The translations under genes and the position numbers were made by a program. DNA of 63,918 nucleotides from an uncultured Lachnospiraceae bacterium (GTDB taxonomy: Bacteria > Bacillota > Clostridia > Lachnospirales > Lachnospiraceae). The notes below the pieces were generated by a model. That model saw only the letters and a list, made by a program, of their open reading frames with translations, had not been told where the DNA came from and searched no databases. Below are positions 15,915 to 24,760 of the stretch, one piece after another. Each line of letters starts with the position of its first letter. Within the stretch, counting starts at the first letter, position 1. The stretch spans positions 1-63,918 of the forward strand of contig CAKRES010000016.1 in NCBI GenBank assembly GCA_934317845.1. Reading direction: 5' to 3'.

Positions 15915-18368
15915 ATGGTTCCTTATGCGAGTATTCGATACGGTATGTTTCTCTGTTATCTGTTTCTTTTGGTCGTCTTTTCCCTGACCAAAGGGAATCG
16001 GAAATCCGGAGCGATCCGGTTTGTGCTATTGGATTTTATTGTCTGGGGGATCTGTGAGTTTGCGGTTATCTTTTCCGTGAAGCCGGGTTATATCTTCTGG
16101 ATTGAATGCGCCATGCTGGCTGCCGGGCTGCTTCCCTGTGCACTGTTTTATTTTCTCTCAGATGTGTTGCATGTAGATATCAGACGCCATATAGGGGTGC
16201 TGGGGATTTTTTCCGCTACAGCAATTCTGGTAAATGGAGTCTATCCGTGGATGATCGGTTTTTCTGAAATGAACGGGCAGCTGTTGGGACAGAAGCTGGA
16301 GATACAGCCTGGATTTTTCGTATATATATTCCTGCAGAGTGTAATTTCCATTTTTATTTTTAGAGCATTCTTTCAGAACAATAAGCAGGCAGGACGCATT
16401 TTAAAGCAGTGCTGGCCGATCCTTTCCGGATCAGTGCTGGTCTTTATCGGAATTATATGCTCAACCTTTACATCTAATTATTTTCCATTTGTTTCGGTAG
16501 CCGGCATTTTCTTCATGTTTTGTATCATGTATGTAGTATATCACTATAATCTGGTGGTGGTGAACCTTCAGACGCTGTATATTACGATTTATGGTTTGGT
16601 GCTTTTGTTTGGTATATCCGGACTCATTAATATGGAGCGGTTGTATTTGCGTCTGGAACGAGGTACCGGTTTTTCTCGAGAGATCTGTATGATGATCGTC
16701 TGCACGGCTTCGATCACGTGGGCGTTGTTTTTGCTGCTGCTTGCCCATATCACGCTCAGTCATTTCCGCTATTTGTGGCAGGATCGCAAGAAGCAGGTGT
16801 TAGAGCAGTTTCAGGAAAATGTGGCAGCTACGCTGGAAAAAGAAGAGATCTATGATTATGCGATGCAGGCGGCGTATGATCTGTTCCCGGCGATCGCACT
16901 CCGCATTCGCATGCGTCAGCCGCAGAGGGATCGTTTTCAAGTGGTGCGGGATTCTTCCAGGGGAAGACAGGAAGAGGAAGAGATGACAGACTATGATACG
17001 GTGCTCAGTAAGATTGAGCCGATCAGCAAGTCCCATGACGATGCGATCAGTAAAACATGGGATCCGGAAGCAATGGTTCATATCGGGGAGATCCCGGGGG
17101 ACAAAGAAGTGGCAGGTTATATGGATCTTTGTATGAAGAAAGGTGTCATATTCCAAAGAGAAGATCAGGATGTCTTTAAGCAGCTTTGTTTTACAATGGG
17201 AAATGCCCTGAAAAATGCGGGGCTTTACGAAAAAGTGTATGAGGAATCCATTACAGATTCCATGACGGGATTATATAACCGTATGTATGCCAACCGCGTG
17301 ATCGTGGAACAATTTGATCCGAAGAAGCAGGCGAGCGTGATTTATTTAGAGATTGATGATCTGCGTCTTTACAACGAACTTTATGGAACGGATGCAGGAG
17401 ACCGGCTTATTTTATGGATGGCACATTTGATCAAGGGTATGGTTGGAAATGGAAAGGCGTTCCGGTATGGAGCCAACGAATTTCTGCTTCATCTTCCGGA
17501 TACTACCTACGAAGCGGCATATGATATTGCAGAAGCAATTCGCGCCGCAGTAGAAAAACAGAGTCTTGATGGAGAAGAAGAGATGCATGCGGTTACCATT
17601 TCTGCAGGTGTGGCAGAGTATCCGCATCATGCAAAGAAGCTCGAAAAATTGATCGGTTATGCGCAGCGAGGCGGTTTTTACAGCAAAAAAAATGGAAAGA
17701 ATAAAGTGACAGTATACTCAAGAGAGTTATCCAAACATAGTGTTTCGAGCCATTCCTATGAGCAGATCATACCGACGATCTACGCACTTACAGCGGCGAT
17801 CAATGCGAAGGACAATTATACGTTCCAGCATTCCCAGAAGGTGTCGGAATATGCTGCCATTATGGGAGAGGCACTGGGTCTTCCGCCGGAAGAGGTAGAT
17901 ACATTAAAACAGGCAGGCATGCTGCATGATATTGGAAAGATCGGTGTGCCGGAGGCGATCCTAAAGAAAAAGGGACGCTTAACAGACGAAGAATATGAGA
18001 TCATGAAAGGGCATGTGAAAAACTCGATCAAAATGATCTATTATCTGCCGGATATGAATTATGTGATCCCGGCGGTTGTGGCGCATCATGAACGCTATGA
18101 CGGAAAGGGATATCCGGAAGGATTAAAGGGAGATGACATCCCGTATCTCGGACGCATATTAACGTTGGCCGACTGCTTTGATGCTATGACGGCAATACGG
18201 CCGTATAAACCGGCATTAAGCAGTGATTATGCGGTCAGCGAGATAGAAAAAAACAAAGGAACGCAGTTTGATCCGGAGCTTGCTGATGTCTTTATCCGGC
18301 TGGTAAAAGAAGGCAAGATCGTACCGGACAGCGAAAAGGAACAAGTGCAGCAAGATAACGCAGGTTAA
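15915..18368 (+). CDS. Membrane c-di-GMP phosphodiesterase: degenerate GGDEF plus HD-GYP
   Basis: The 817-residue product starts with about seven to eight TM helices (residues 1-280), resembling the 7TM N-terminus of histidine kinases. A GAF-like segment precedes a GGDEF domain whose signature reads GANEF (about 519-523), so it is probably catalytically dead but may bind GTP. The C-terminal HD-GYP domain is complete: HDIGKIG at about 671 and DGKGYPEG (GYP about 732-734), with HHER between. It should hydrolyse c-di-GMP. SD GGGAGG precedes ATG 15915; an earlier in-frame ATG at 15882 has no SD. It could respond to a membrane or lipid signal; none is identifiable. Confidence 0.92.
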   Translation: MVPYASIRYGMFLCYLFLLVVFSLTKGNRKSGAIRFVLLDFIVWGICEFAVIFSVKPGYIFWIECAMLAAGLLPCALFYFLSDVLHVDIRRHIGVLGIFSATAILVNGVYPWMIGFSEMNGQLLGQKLEIQPGFFVYIFLQSVISIFIFRAFFQNNKQAGRILKQCWPILSGSVLVFIGIICSTFTSNYFPFVSVAGIFFMFCIMYVVYHYNLVVVNLQTLYITIYGLVLLFGISGLINMERLYLRLERGTGFSREICMMIVCTASITWALFLLLLAHITLSHFRYLWQDRKKQVLEQFQENVAATLEKEEIYDYAMQAAYDLFPAIALRIRMRQPQRDRFQVVRDSSRGRQEEEEMTDYDTVLSKIEPISKSHDDAISKTWDPEAMVHIGEIPGDKEVAGYMDLCMKKGVIFQREDQDVFKQLCFTMGNALKNAGLYEKVYEESITDSMTGLYNRMYANRVIVEQFDPKKQASVIYLEIDDLRLYNELYGTDAGDRLILWMAHLIKGMVGNGKAFRYGANEFLLHLPDTTYEAAYDIAEAIRAAVEKQSLDGEEEMHAVTISAGVAEYPHHAKKLEKLIGYAQRGGFYSKKNGKNKVTVYSRELSKHSVSSHSYEQIIPTIYALTAAINAKDNYTFQHSQKVSEYAAIMGEALGLPPEEVDTLKQAGMLHDIGKIGVPEAILKKKGRLTDEEYEIMKGHVKNSIKMIYYLPDMNYVIPAVVAHHERYDGKGYPEGLKGDDIPYLGRILTLADCFDAMTAIRPYKPALSSDYAVSEIEKNKGTQFDPELADVFIRLVKEGKIVPDSEKEQVQQDNAG

Positions 18369-18398
18369 TCTTTCAATAAAATATTTCTAGGAGGAATT

Positions 18399-19217
18399 AT
18401 GAGTCAGACAACATTTACAGGAACCAGGAACTACATTGCATCGCCGGAGCTTATGAAAACCGTGGATGTGGCCATGGCACTGAAGAAACCATTGTTGATC
18501 AAGGGAGAGCCGGGAACCGGTAAGACTATGCTTGCCGAGGCAGTGGCTGAGGCACTTGATCTGCCGCTTTACATCTGGAATATCAAATCTACAACGAAGG
18601 CACAGGACGGTCTTTATACGTATGATACGATCCAGCGTCTTTATGACAGTCAGTTTGGAGAGGAAGGTGTCGATGACATTTCCCACTATATCAAGCTTGG
18701 TAAACTGGGTGAGGCATTTAAACAGGACAAGCAGGTGGTACTGTTGATCGATGAGATCGACAAAGCGGATCTGGAGTTTCCGAACGATCTGCTTTGGGAG
18801 CTTGATAAGATGGAGTTTTATATCCATGAAACAAAGGAAACGATCAAAGCGACGACCCGTCCGATCGTGATCATCACGTCAAATGCAGAAAAGGAGCTGC
18901 CGGATGCATTTTTGCGTCGTTGTATTTTCCACTATATTGAGTTTCCGGAGCGGGAACAGATGACAGATATTGTTCATGCCCATTTTGAAAATCTGGAAGA
19001 CCATCTGCTAAAAGAGGCAATGGATGCATTTTACTGGATCAGAAGCCTGCGTGACATGCGTAAGAAGCCGAGCACGTCCGAACTCGTGGACTGGATCCAG
19101 GCACTGCTGATCGGTGGGATCGATCCGGAGAAGATCCGCAAAGAGCTGCCATTTCTTGGGGTGCTGGTAAAGAAGGATGAGGATCTGGCTCTGATCAAAG
19201 AGCGTCAGTTGGATTAA
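18399..19217 (+). CDS. MoxR-family AAA+ ATPase
   Basis: This 272-residue AAA+ protein has Walker A GEPGTGKTMLAEA (about 33-45), Walker B VVLLIDEIDKADLEFPNDLL and an arginine-finger segment DAFLRRCIFHYIEF. It is at the short end of the MoxR family. SD TAGGAGG lies before the ATG. It is followed 14 bp later by a VWA protein, the classic MoxR-CoxE-like pairing. In known examples (CoxD/CoxE, NorQ/NorD, RavA/ViaA) the pair acts as a chaperone that inserts metal or remodels protein complexes. No client enzyme is adjacent, so its target is unknown. Confidence 0.92.
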   Translation: MSQTTFTGTRNYIASPELMKTVDVAMALKKPLLIKGEPGTGKTMLAEAVAEALDLPLYIWNIKSTTKAQDGLYTYDTIQRLYDSQFGEEGVDDISHYIKLGKLGEAFKQDKQVVLLIDEIDKADLEFPNDLLWELDKMEFYIHETKETIKATTRPIVIITSNAEKELPDAFLRRCIFHYIEFPEREQMTDIVHAHFENLEDHLLKEAMDAFYWIRSLRDMRKKPSTSELVDWIQALLIGGIDPEKIRKELPFLGVLVKKDEDLALIKERQLD

Positions 19218-19231
19218 GGATGAGGTGATTC

Positions 19232-20440
19232 ATGTTTACGACATTTTTTTACCTGCTGAAAGAACGCGGTCTTGACGTGTCCACTACAGAGTGGCTCACA
19301 TTTATTGAGGCACTGGATCAGGGACTTTGTCATGCGAGCTTTACGGAGCTTTACTATCTGGGGCGTATGATCTTAGTAAAGACGGAAGCGGACTTTGATA
19401 AGTATGATATTGCTTTCAAAGAGTATTTTTACAATATCAAAACAGAGGACGAAATTCCGCCGGAGATCTTAAAGTGGCTCGATAAGGGAGACAAAACGAC
19501 CGATCAGCTGCAGCGGGAATTATATGAATATAAAAAGCATAAGGATGCCAATGAAGTCAAACGTTTGTTTAAAGAACGTGTCAACGAGCAGGACAGTGAG
19601 CACAACGGTGGTAACTACTGGATCGGTACGAGCGGCGGGTCTTCTTACGGACATTCCGGTGTCAATTCCGGTGGTATCCGTGTCGGCGGGCAGGGCGGAT
19701 TAAAGACTGCCTTTTCCGTGGCAGGTGAGCGGCGTTATCGTGATTTCAGGGAAGACAGGGTCTTAAGTATGCGCCAGTTTCAGGTTGCGTTCCGTCGCCT
19801 GCGTCAGTTTTCTACAAAGCTCGATGTGCCAAAGACGGAGCTTGATCTGGATGGTACGATCGATGCCACCTGTAACAATGGCGGCTATTTGCAGTTAGAA
19901 TTTGAGAAGCCGAGAAAAAATACCGTAAAGCTGCTGCTGTTATTTGACTGCGGCGGTTCAATGTATCCGTTCAGCTCGCTTTGCAACAGCCTGTTTCAGG
20001 CAGTGCATAAGGCGAATCATTTTAAAGATGTAAAGACATACTATTTTCATAACTGTATCTACTCGCATGTATACCGTACTGCCGAATGTGAGTATGGTGA
20101 CTGGGTGGATTTAGAGTATTTATTCCGGCACACTGACAAAGACTATAAAGTGATCATTGTGGGTGATGCTGCGATGGCTCCGGAGGAACTTTTGGATGTC
20201 AACGGCAATTACCGTGGACCGAACAAAGGGCGTTCCGGGCTGCAATGGTGTCAGTATTTTAAGACAAAGTATAACAAGATCATCTGGTTAAATCCGAAGC
20301 GGCATGAGCGGCTTTCTTATCTGGACTGGATGCAGACGGAGGAGACACTTTCCAAAGAGTTTCCGATGTATCAGCTTTCCGTGAAAGGATTGAAGGAAGG
20401 AATTACGGATCTGATGTCTCCGAAAAAAGCGAAGCGGTGA
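19232..20440 (+). CDS. VWA-domain protein, CoxE/ViaA-like partner of the MoxR ATPase
   Basis: The 402-residue product has an N-terminal helical region (FTTFFYLLKERGLDVSTTEW), a Gly/Ser-rich linker near residues 125-155, and a C-terminal VWA domain. The MIDAS start LLLLFDCGGSMYP has D-x-G-x-S in place of the common DxSxS. Such proteins bridge the AAA+ ring to its substrate through a bound divalent metal. It begins 14 bp after the ATPase, with SD GGATGAGGTG, in one operon. No signal peptide is seen, so it acts in the cytoplasm. Confidence 0.9.
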   Translation: MFTTFFYLLKERGLDVSTTEWLTFIEALDQGLCHASFTELYYLGRMILVKTEADFDKYDIAFKEYFYNIKTEDEIPPEILKWLDKGDKTTDQLQRELYEYKKHKDANEVKRLFKERVNEQDSEHNGGNYWIGTSGGSSYGHSGVNSGGIRVGGQGGLKTAFSVAGERRYRDFREDRVLSMRQFQVAFRRLRQFSTKLDVPKTELDLDGTIDATCNNGGYLQLEFEKPRKNTVKLLLLFDCGGSMYPFSSLCNSLFQAVHKANHFKDVKTYYFHNCIYSHVYRTAECEYGDWVDLEYLFRHTDKDYKVIIVGDAAMAPEELLDVNGNYRGPNKGRSGLQWCQYFKTKYNKIIWLNPKRHERLSYLDWMQTEETLSKEFPMYQLSVKGLKEGITDLMSPKKAKR

Positions 20441-20466
20441 AGGAAAGCGTATCCAAAGGAAAAAAC

Positions 20467-20494
20467 TTGCATTATCTCCAATATTTGGTAAAAT
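20467..20494 (+). promoter_or_regulatory. Promoter of the LCP gene
   Basis: TTGCAT (20467-20472) and TAAAAT (20489-20494) are 16 bp apart, 63 bp before the chosen start. It separates this unit from the MoxR-VWA operon. Confidence 0.5.
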
Positions 20495-20557
20495 GTATAT
20501 CGAACTGTCGGATTTTGACGAAACGTGAAAGGTGTTATGTACTTTGAGAAAGGATCT

Positions 20558-21550
20558 ATGAAAATGGTGAAGAAAATATTGTTTGGGATCGTGCTGCTAC
20601 TGAGCCTGATCGGTGGCTGCTATGCAGGTAAGATGACCTCCACATTAGACTTGATGAACCGTGACACGGGAAACAAGTTATCAGATGTAGATTTGGGAGA
20701 CATTCAGGTGACTACGGATAATGACATTGCCAATATTTTGCTTGTCGGTTCAGATACCCGTTCCGAGCTGGGTAAGGAGAAATATGGACGAAGCGATACC
20801 GTGATGATCGCCACGATCGATAACAAGCACAATTGCCTTAAGCTGACTTCTCTGATGCGTGATATGAACGTAGAGATACCAGGATATGGCAAACATAAAT
20901 TCAATGCCGCATATTCTTATGGTGGACCAGAGCTGCTTTATAAGACGATCGCGACCAATTTTGGAATTTCCTTAGATGGATATGCAGAGGTTGACTTTGA
21001 AGCGTTTAAGGACATCGTCGATGAGGTTGGCGGCGTAGAGGTTGAGCTTACCGAACAGGAAGCACAGTATTTGAACACCACCAATTATATTCACGGTAAG
21101 TCGAACCGTAATGTAGTAGCCGGATGGAATACCATGAACGGAGCACAGGCACTTGGTTACTGCCGTGTCCGTAAGATTGCGAATATCAACGGAACCAACA
21201 ACGATCAGGGGCGTACGGAGCGTCAGCGTATCGTAATGAGTGGTATCTTCGATAAAGTAAAGAAAATGCCGATGTCAAAATGGATGAAGATCATTGATGT
21301 GGTACTTCCGAATATCACGACAGACATCAGCAATTCTGAGATCATTTCCTATGCAACCACTGTGGTAACAATGGGGACGACCAAGATCAATCAGTACCGG
21401 ATCCCGGTTGAAGGACATTATCATGGTGCACAATCTGCAACGGATGGAGATGTGCTGGAACTGAATCCGGAAAATAAAGATCTGTTACAGACATTTTTAT
21501 TTGATTTTGACGGAAAAGAAGAAGCAACGACAGAGAGTGCAGGTGAATAA
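20558..21550 (+). CDS. LytR-CpsA-Psr (LCP) family cell-wall ligase
   Basis: The 330-residue product has an N-terminal TM anchor (KKILFGIVLLLSLIGG) and an extracellular LCP domain. Family landmarks are NILLVGSDTRSE, GRSDTVMIATID, SLMRDMNVEIPG and KFNAAYSYGG. The Asp/Arg residues in these bind the polyprenyl pyrophosphate of the glycopolymer donor. LCP enzymes attach teichoic acids or other polymers to peptidoglycan outside the membrane. ATG 20558 is chosen for the SD GAGAAAGG; a longer GTG start at 20525 would put charged residues before the anchor. It is followed 3 bp later by a LytR_C protein, probably cotranscribed. Confidence 0.93.
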   Translation: MKMVKKILFGIVLLLSLIGGCYAGKMTSTLDLMNRDTGNKLSDVDLGDIQVTTDNDIANILLVGSDTRSELGKEKYGRSDTVMIATIDNKHNCLKLTSLMRDMNVEIPGYGKHKFNAAYSYGGPELLYKTIATNFGISLDGYAEVDFEAFKDIVDEVGGVEVELTEQEAQYLNTTNYIHGKSNRNVVAGWNTMNGAQALGYCRVRKIANINGTNNDQGRTERQRIVMSGIFDKVKKMPMSKWMKIIDVVLPNITTDISNSEIISYATTVVTMGTTKINQYRIPVEGHYHGAQSATDGDVLELNPENKDLLQTFLFDFDGKEEATTESAGE

Positions 21551-21553
21551 AAG

Positions 21554-22888
21554 ATGGGAAAGAAAGTATTTCGAATATTTATAATGGGCTTTGTCAAGGC
21601 GGTCGTTGTACTGCTTTCCATGATCCTTTGTGCTATGATCGGATTTTTTGGAACCCGTTTTTATTACAAGCAGAAGCAGAACAGTGCCAATAAAAAAGAA
21701 GCGGAATCCCTGATCGGAAAGGCACAGATGGATGAGGTTTCCAAAAACCTGATCTATGTGTGGGATGAGGATAAATCCCGCATTACTTCGTGTGTGTTAG
21801 AGGTATTTGATACAGAAAAGAATACGATGACATATATTACGATCCCGGTCAGCTCCCAAATCGTGATGAATGCGTCCATGTATAAAAAGATCTCCCAGGT
21901 CAACAAGGAGATCCCACAGGTATTTACATTATCCAAGCTGTGCAGTTATTTTGATGATGGGGATACGAAGGCATACGGTTATGGTGTGCTGATCTTAGAG
22001 GATACCTTCTCTATCGATATTTCTTACTATACGGTAGTCGATCAGGATACCTTTGAGGAAATGTTTGAGACAAAAGAAGTGGAGATTGATGGAACGGGTG
22101 TGATCAAGGGAGATACCGTTTCGACATCGGATGAGAGTAGTGAAAATGGCAAGTCGGATTCGGTAGATCCATATGCCCATGATGACCGTTTTGCAACCAG
22201 TGACAATTATGCGGATGCCACTACAGCGGCAAACGGAACAACGGCAGAGACAGAAGCCACAACAGAGGCACCGGAGGATGTTGTTACTACCGTGAAGATT
22301 CAGCAGGTAAAAGCAAGCTATCTGGAAAAAGTATCTGCTTACACGGATAAATCCGAGATGACAGATTATGTCAAAGAAATGTGTGGAAAAGTAAAATCAA
22401 ACTTAGACACGAAGGACAAGCTGTCTTATGTGGACAAGTATTTAGAGTGCAGCAAAGACATTACTTACCGCTGTGTACCGGGAAGTTATTCCGGTAAGAC
22501 GTATGAAGTAGATCTTGCACAGGCAACAAAGATGTTCCGTAACTGCCGGGTAGATGCCGTTGCAGACGATTCTTCTTCGGATGATTCAGACGATTCCGAT
22601 GATGCAAACGGTGTAGATTCCCAGCTCTTTAACATCGTGATCTTAAATTCGACCGGAGTGCAGGGCGTTGCAGCCAAGTGGTCAGATACGCTGAATCTTG
22701 ACGGCTATAATGTCAAAGAGGTCGGCAACTATACACAGAAGTTAGAAAAAACAAAGATTGTTGTCAAAGAGGATGGTCAGGGTAGTGAATTTATGAAGTA
22801 CTTTGACAATGCAGAGATTGAAGTCGGAACGGTACCGGATGGTGCCGATGCACAGATCATCATTGGAACTAATGATGTAAAACAGTAA
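21554..22888 (+). CDS. Membrane-anchored protein with LytR_C domain
   Basis: The 444-residue product has one TM helix at about 8-32, then a region with an LCP-like flavour (SRITSCVLEVFD, then TYITIPVSSQ) lacking the full set of LCP motifs. An Asp/Ser/Thr-rich linker (about 190-245), a helical segment and an acidic Ser/Asp run near 335-350 follow. The C-terminal LytR_C domain (about 358-444) starts NIVILNSTGVQGVAAKW. It starts 3 bp after the LCP gene, so they form one operon. It may be a degenerate LCP paralogue or a partner that binds the glycopolymer or wall; enzymatic activity is doubtful. Confidence 0.8.
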   Translation: MGKKVFRIFIMGFVKAVVVLLSMILCAMIGFFGTRFYYKQKQNSANKKEAESLIGKAQMDEVSKNLIYVWDEDKSRITSCVLEVFDTEKNTMTYITIPVSSQIVMNASMYKKISQVNKEIPQVFTLSKLCSYFDDGDTKAYGYGVLILEDTFSIDISYYTVVDQDTFEEMFETKEVEIDGTGVIKGDTVSTSDESSENGKSDSVDPYAHDDRFATSDNYADATTAANGTTAETEATTEAPEDVVTTVKIQQVKASYLEKVSAYTDKSEMTDYVKEMCGKVKSNLDTKDKLSYVDKYLECSKDITYRCVPGSYSGKTYEVDLAQATKMFRNCRVDAVADDSSSDDSDDSDDANGVDSQLFNIVILNSTGVQGVAAKWSDTLNLDGYNVKEVGNYTQKLEKTKIVVKEDGQGSEFMKYFDNAEIEVGTVPDGADAQIIIGTNDVKQ

Positions 22889-22893
22889 AATAT

Positions 22894-22940
22894 AAAAAGC
22901 AGAACGGTCATCCCGGCGGATGGTTGTTCTGCTTTTTTGC
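22894..22940. terminator. Bidirectional terminator between LytR_C gene and gntR
   Basis: AAAAAGCAGAAC pairs with GTTCTGCTTTTTT around GGTCATCCC/GGATGG pairing. With an A-tract on one side and a T-tract on the other it can stop both convergent transcripts; the gntR stop follows at once. Confidence 0.85.
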
Positions 22941-22942
22941 TT

Positions 22943-23650
22943 TTATTCATTTTTGGCAGCGGCTTCTGCTTCCTCTTCCTGTTTTTTCAAATTTTTAATG
23001 ACAATGATCTCCTGGTTATAAATATGGGTACGCATGATCTTTTCTGCCGCTTCCTTATTGCCGGAGAAAATCGCATCGAGAATTTCTTTGTGTTCTTTCA
23101 CCAGAGTTTCGTGGTATCCGAAGTCTTTGATGTATTCGATCCGGTAGCGGTAGATCTGTTCCCGCAGGTTGTTGATGATCTGTAAAAGTCGCTTGTTTTT
23201 GGTTGCCCGGAAGATCACATCATGAAATTCGACATCTCTTTGGGCGATCAGGCGCAGGTCTTTGTCTTCAATTGCCTGTTCAAATGCTTTGAGTGCAACT
23301 GTAAGCTGTGCCTTTTCCTCCTCTGTGATGCGGTCACAGGCAATGCTGGCCGCAAATTCCTCTAAGTGACAGCGCACTTCTAAGACGTCCTTTAAGTCAC
23401 TTACCGTAATACGGGCAACAGCAGCTCCCTTTCGGGGGATCATATCTACCAGTCCCTCCAGTTCCAGCTTTCGTATCGCTTCTCTGACCGGTGTGCGGCT
23501 CACGCCAAGACGCTTTGCCAGTGTGATCTCCATCAGACGCTCTCCGGGAAGAAAATCGCCCGTTAAGATTGCTTGCCGCAGTGTGTTAAAAACAACATCC
23601 CGCAAAGGAAGATATTCATCAACATTCATTTTCATACTCTCTTCTAGCAT
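22943..23650 (-). CDS. GntR-family regulator, FadR/FCD subfamily
   Basis: The 235-residue product has the GntR winged helix near the N-terminus (ERLMEITLAKRLGVSRTPVRE, then KLELEGLVDMIPRKG) and an all-helical FCD ligand domain. Metal/ligand residues lie in RCHLEEFAA, DVEFHDVIF and EHKEILDAI, the usual Asp/His positions. ATG at 23650 (minus strand) follows GGAGG and overlaps the ispE stop by 7 bp, implying translational coupling. FCD regulators bind small carboxylates; the target is unknown. It lies divergent to the fatty-acid operon, but nothing shows it controls that operon. Confidence 0.9.
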   Translation of the reverse strand: MLEESMKMNVDEYLPLRDVVFNTLRQAILTGDFLPGERLMEITLAKRLGVSRTPVREAIRKLELEGLVDMIPRKGAAVARITVSDLKDVLEVRCHLEEFAASIACDRITEEEKAQLTVALKAFEQAIEDKDLRLIAQRDVEFHDVIFRATKNKRLLQIINNLREQIYRYRIEYIKDFGYHETLVKEHKEILDAIFSGNKEAAEKIMRTHIYNQEIIVIKNLKKQEEEAEAAAKNE

Positions 23651-24540
23651 AGCTTTCCTCCCTTTTTATGGCGGATCACATTATAGGGAGCCACCGTATA
23701 GATCTGTTTTGCCAATTTGCTTTCATTTACTTTTTCTGCAGCAGCTTTTGCCATATCTTCAGACGCAAATATACCAAAAACGGTTGGACCGCTTCCGCTC
23801 ATTAATGCGTTCATTGCGCCCTGCTCCAGCAGGATCTGTTTGATCTGCCGGATCTCCGGATACTGGGTTTCGGTTACAGACTCTAACACATTTTCCATCC
23901 GGTCCGTAATTCCCTTTAAATCGTGATCTGAAAGGGCATTTACCATACCACTGACGTCCGGATGATGGCTTAAGTGGGCAAGATCCAGATGCTCATACAC
24001 ATATTTGGTGGAAACGCTGATCGGTGGTTTGGCTACTACGATAGAGCAGTCCGGCATCGGAGCAAGTGGTGTTAAGATCTCGCCGATGCCCTCGGACAGT
24101 GCGGTCCCACGCATCAGGCAGTAAGGAACATCGGCGCCGAGTGTAACGCCGCGTTCTTTTAATTGCTCCAGATGAAGCCCCAGGTCAAACAAACGGTTTA
24201 TTCCAAATAAGGCGGCAGCGCAGTCAGAGCTTCCTCCTGCCATTCCGGCAGCAACCGGGATGTGCTTGTCTAAATGGATGGTAACGCCTGAGGAAATATG
24301 AAATTCTTCCAGCAGCAACCGGGCAGCTTTTACCACAAGATTGTTGTCATCGACCGGAAGAAAATGAAGATTGGTGGTTAATGTGACACCGGGTTCCTCT
24401 CGTTTTTCAAAATGCAGCCGGTCGTAAAGAGAAACAGTCTGCATGATCATGCTGACTTCATGATATCCGTCCTCTCTTTTACGGACCACATCCAGTCCCA
24501 GATTGACTTTGGCATAAGCTCGTAAGTTTAATTCATTCAT
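23644..24540 (-). CDS. ispE: 4-diphosphocytidyl-2-C-methyl-D-erythritol kinase
   Basis: The 298-residue GHMP kinase phosphorylates CDP-methylerythritol, the fourth step of the MEP isoprenoid pathway. It starts NLRAYAKVNLGLDV with the substrate Lys, carries the ATP loop PVAAGMAGGSSDCAAAL, and has the third GHMP motif MSGSGPTVFGIF near the end. Start 24540 follows AGGAGG; longer in-frame starts add a non-homologous tail. Genes pairing ispE with a GntR regulator are common in Clostridia. The gene is transcribed leftward, divergent from fabH. Confidence 0.95.
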   Translation of the reverse strand: MNELNLRAYAKVNLGLDVVRKREDGYHEVSMIMQTVSLYDRLHFEKREEPGVTLTTNLHFLPVDDNNLVVKAARLLLEEFHISSGVTIHLDKHIPVAAGMAGGSSDCAAALFGINRLFDLGLHLEQLKERGVTLGADVPYCLMRGTALSEGIGEILTPLAPMPDCSIVVAKPPISVSTKYVYEHLDLAHLSHHPDVSGMVNALSDHDLKGITDRMENVLESVTETQYPEIRQIKQILLEQGAMNALMSGSGPTVFGIFASEDMAKAAAEKVNESKLAKQIYTVAPYNVIRHKKGGKLC

Positions 24541-24580
24541 GTAAGCATCCTCCTGTGTATGCAAAATGCACGGTGTGTAC

Positions 24581-24592
24581 AGTGTATACAAT
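24581..24592. promoter_or_regulatory. Possible GntR-type operator upstream of ispE-gntR
   Basis: The 12-mer AGTGTATACAAT contains the palindrome TGTATACA, close to the ATTGTATACAAT site used by several FadR-subfamily regulators (family knowledge). It lies 40 bp upstream of ispE. A TATACT-like box for leftward transcription lies near 24600. Autoregulation by the linked GntR protein is an inference. Confidence 0.35.
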
Positions 24593-24647
24593 TATCTATA
24601 GTATAGCATACGCCGGAGGGGATTTATAGAAAAAATTAATGTTTCGA

Positions 24648-24675
24648 TTGACAAATGTAATTTTTGTGATATACT
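24648..24675 (+). promoter_or_regulatory. Promoter of the fatty-acid synthesis operon
   Basis: TTGACA (24648-24653), 16-bp spacer and TATACT (24670-24675) lie 86 bp upstream of fabH. The palindrome at 24675-24687 overlaps the -10 box and start site, an arrangement suited to repression. Confidence 0.75.
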
Positions 24676-24687
24676 TTGACTATCAAA
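24675..24687. promoter_or_regulatory. FabT-box-like operator
   Basis: TTTGACTATCAAA is an exact TTTGA-N3-TCAAA palindrome, matching the FabT box known from streptococci (TTTGA-TTA-TCAAA type). FabT-family repressors bind it with acyl-ACP as corepressor. A MarR/FabT-like gene is the last gene of this cluster. Confidence 0.65.
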
Positions 24688-24760
24688 CAATTAAAAAACA
24701 AAACAATTTTAAAAAGTAACTATTTGAAAACAAATGTAAATAAACACATGGAGAGCAGAT

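Noticed and set aside
15915..18368. Active diguanylate cyclase
   Set aside because: The signature reads GANEF, not GG(D/E)EF, so synthase activity is unlikely. The HD-GYP part is intact.
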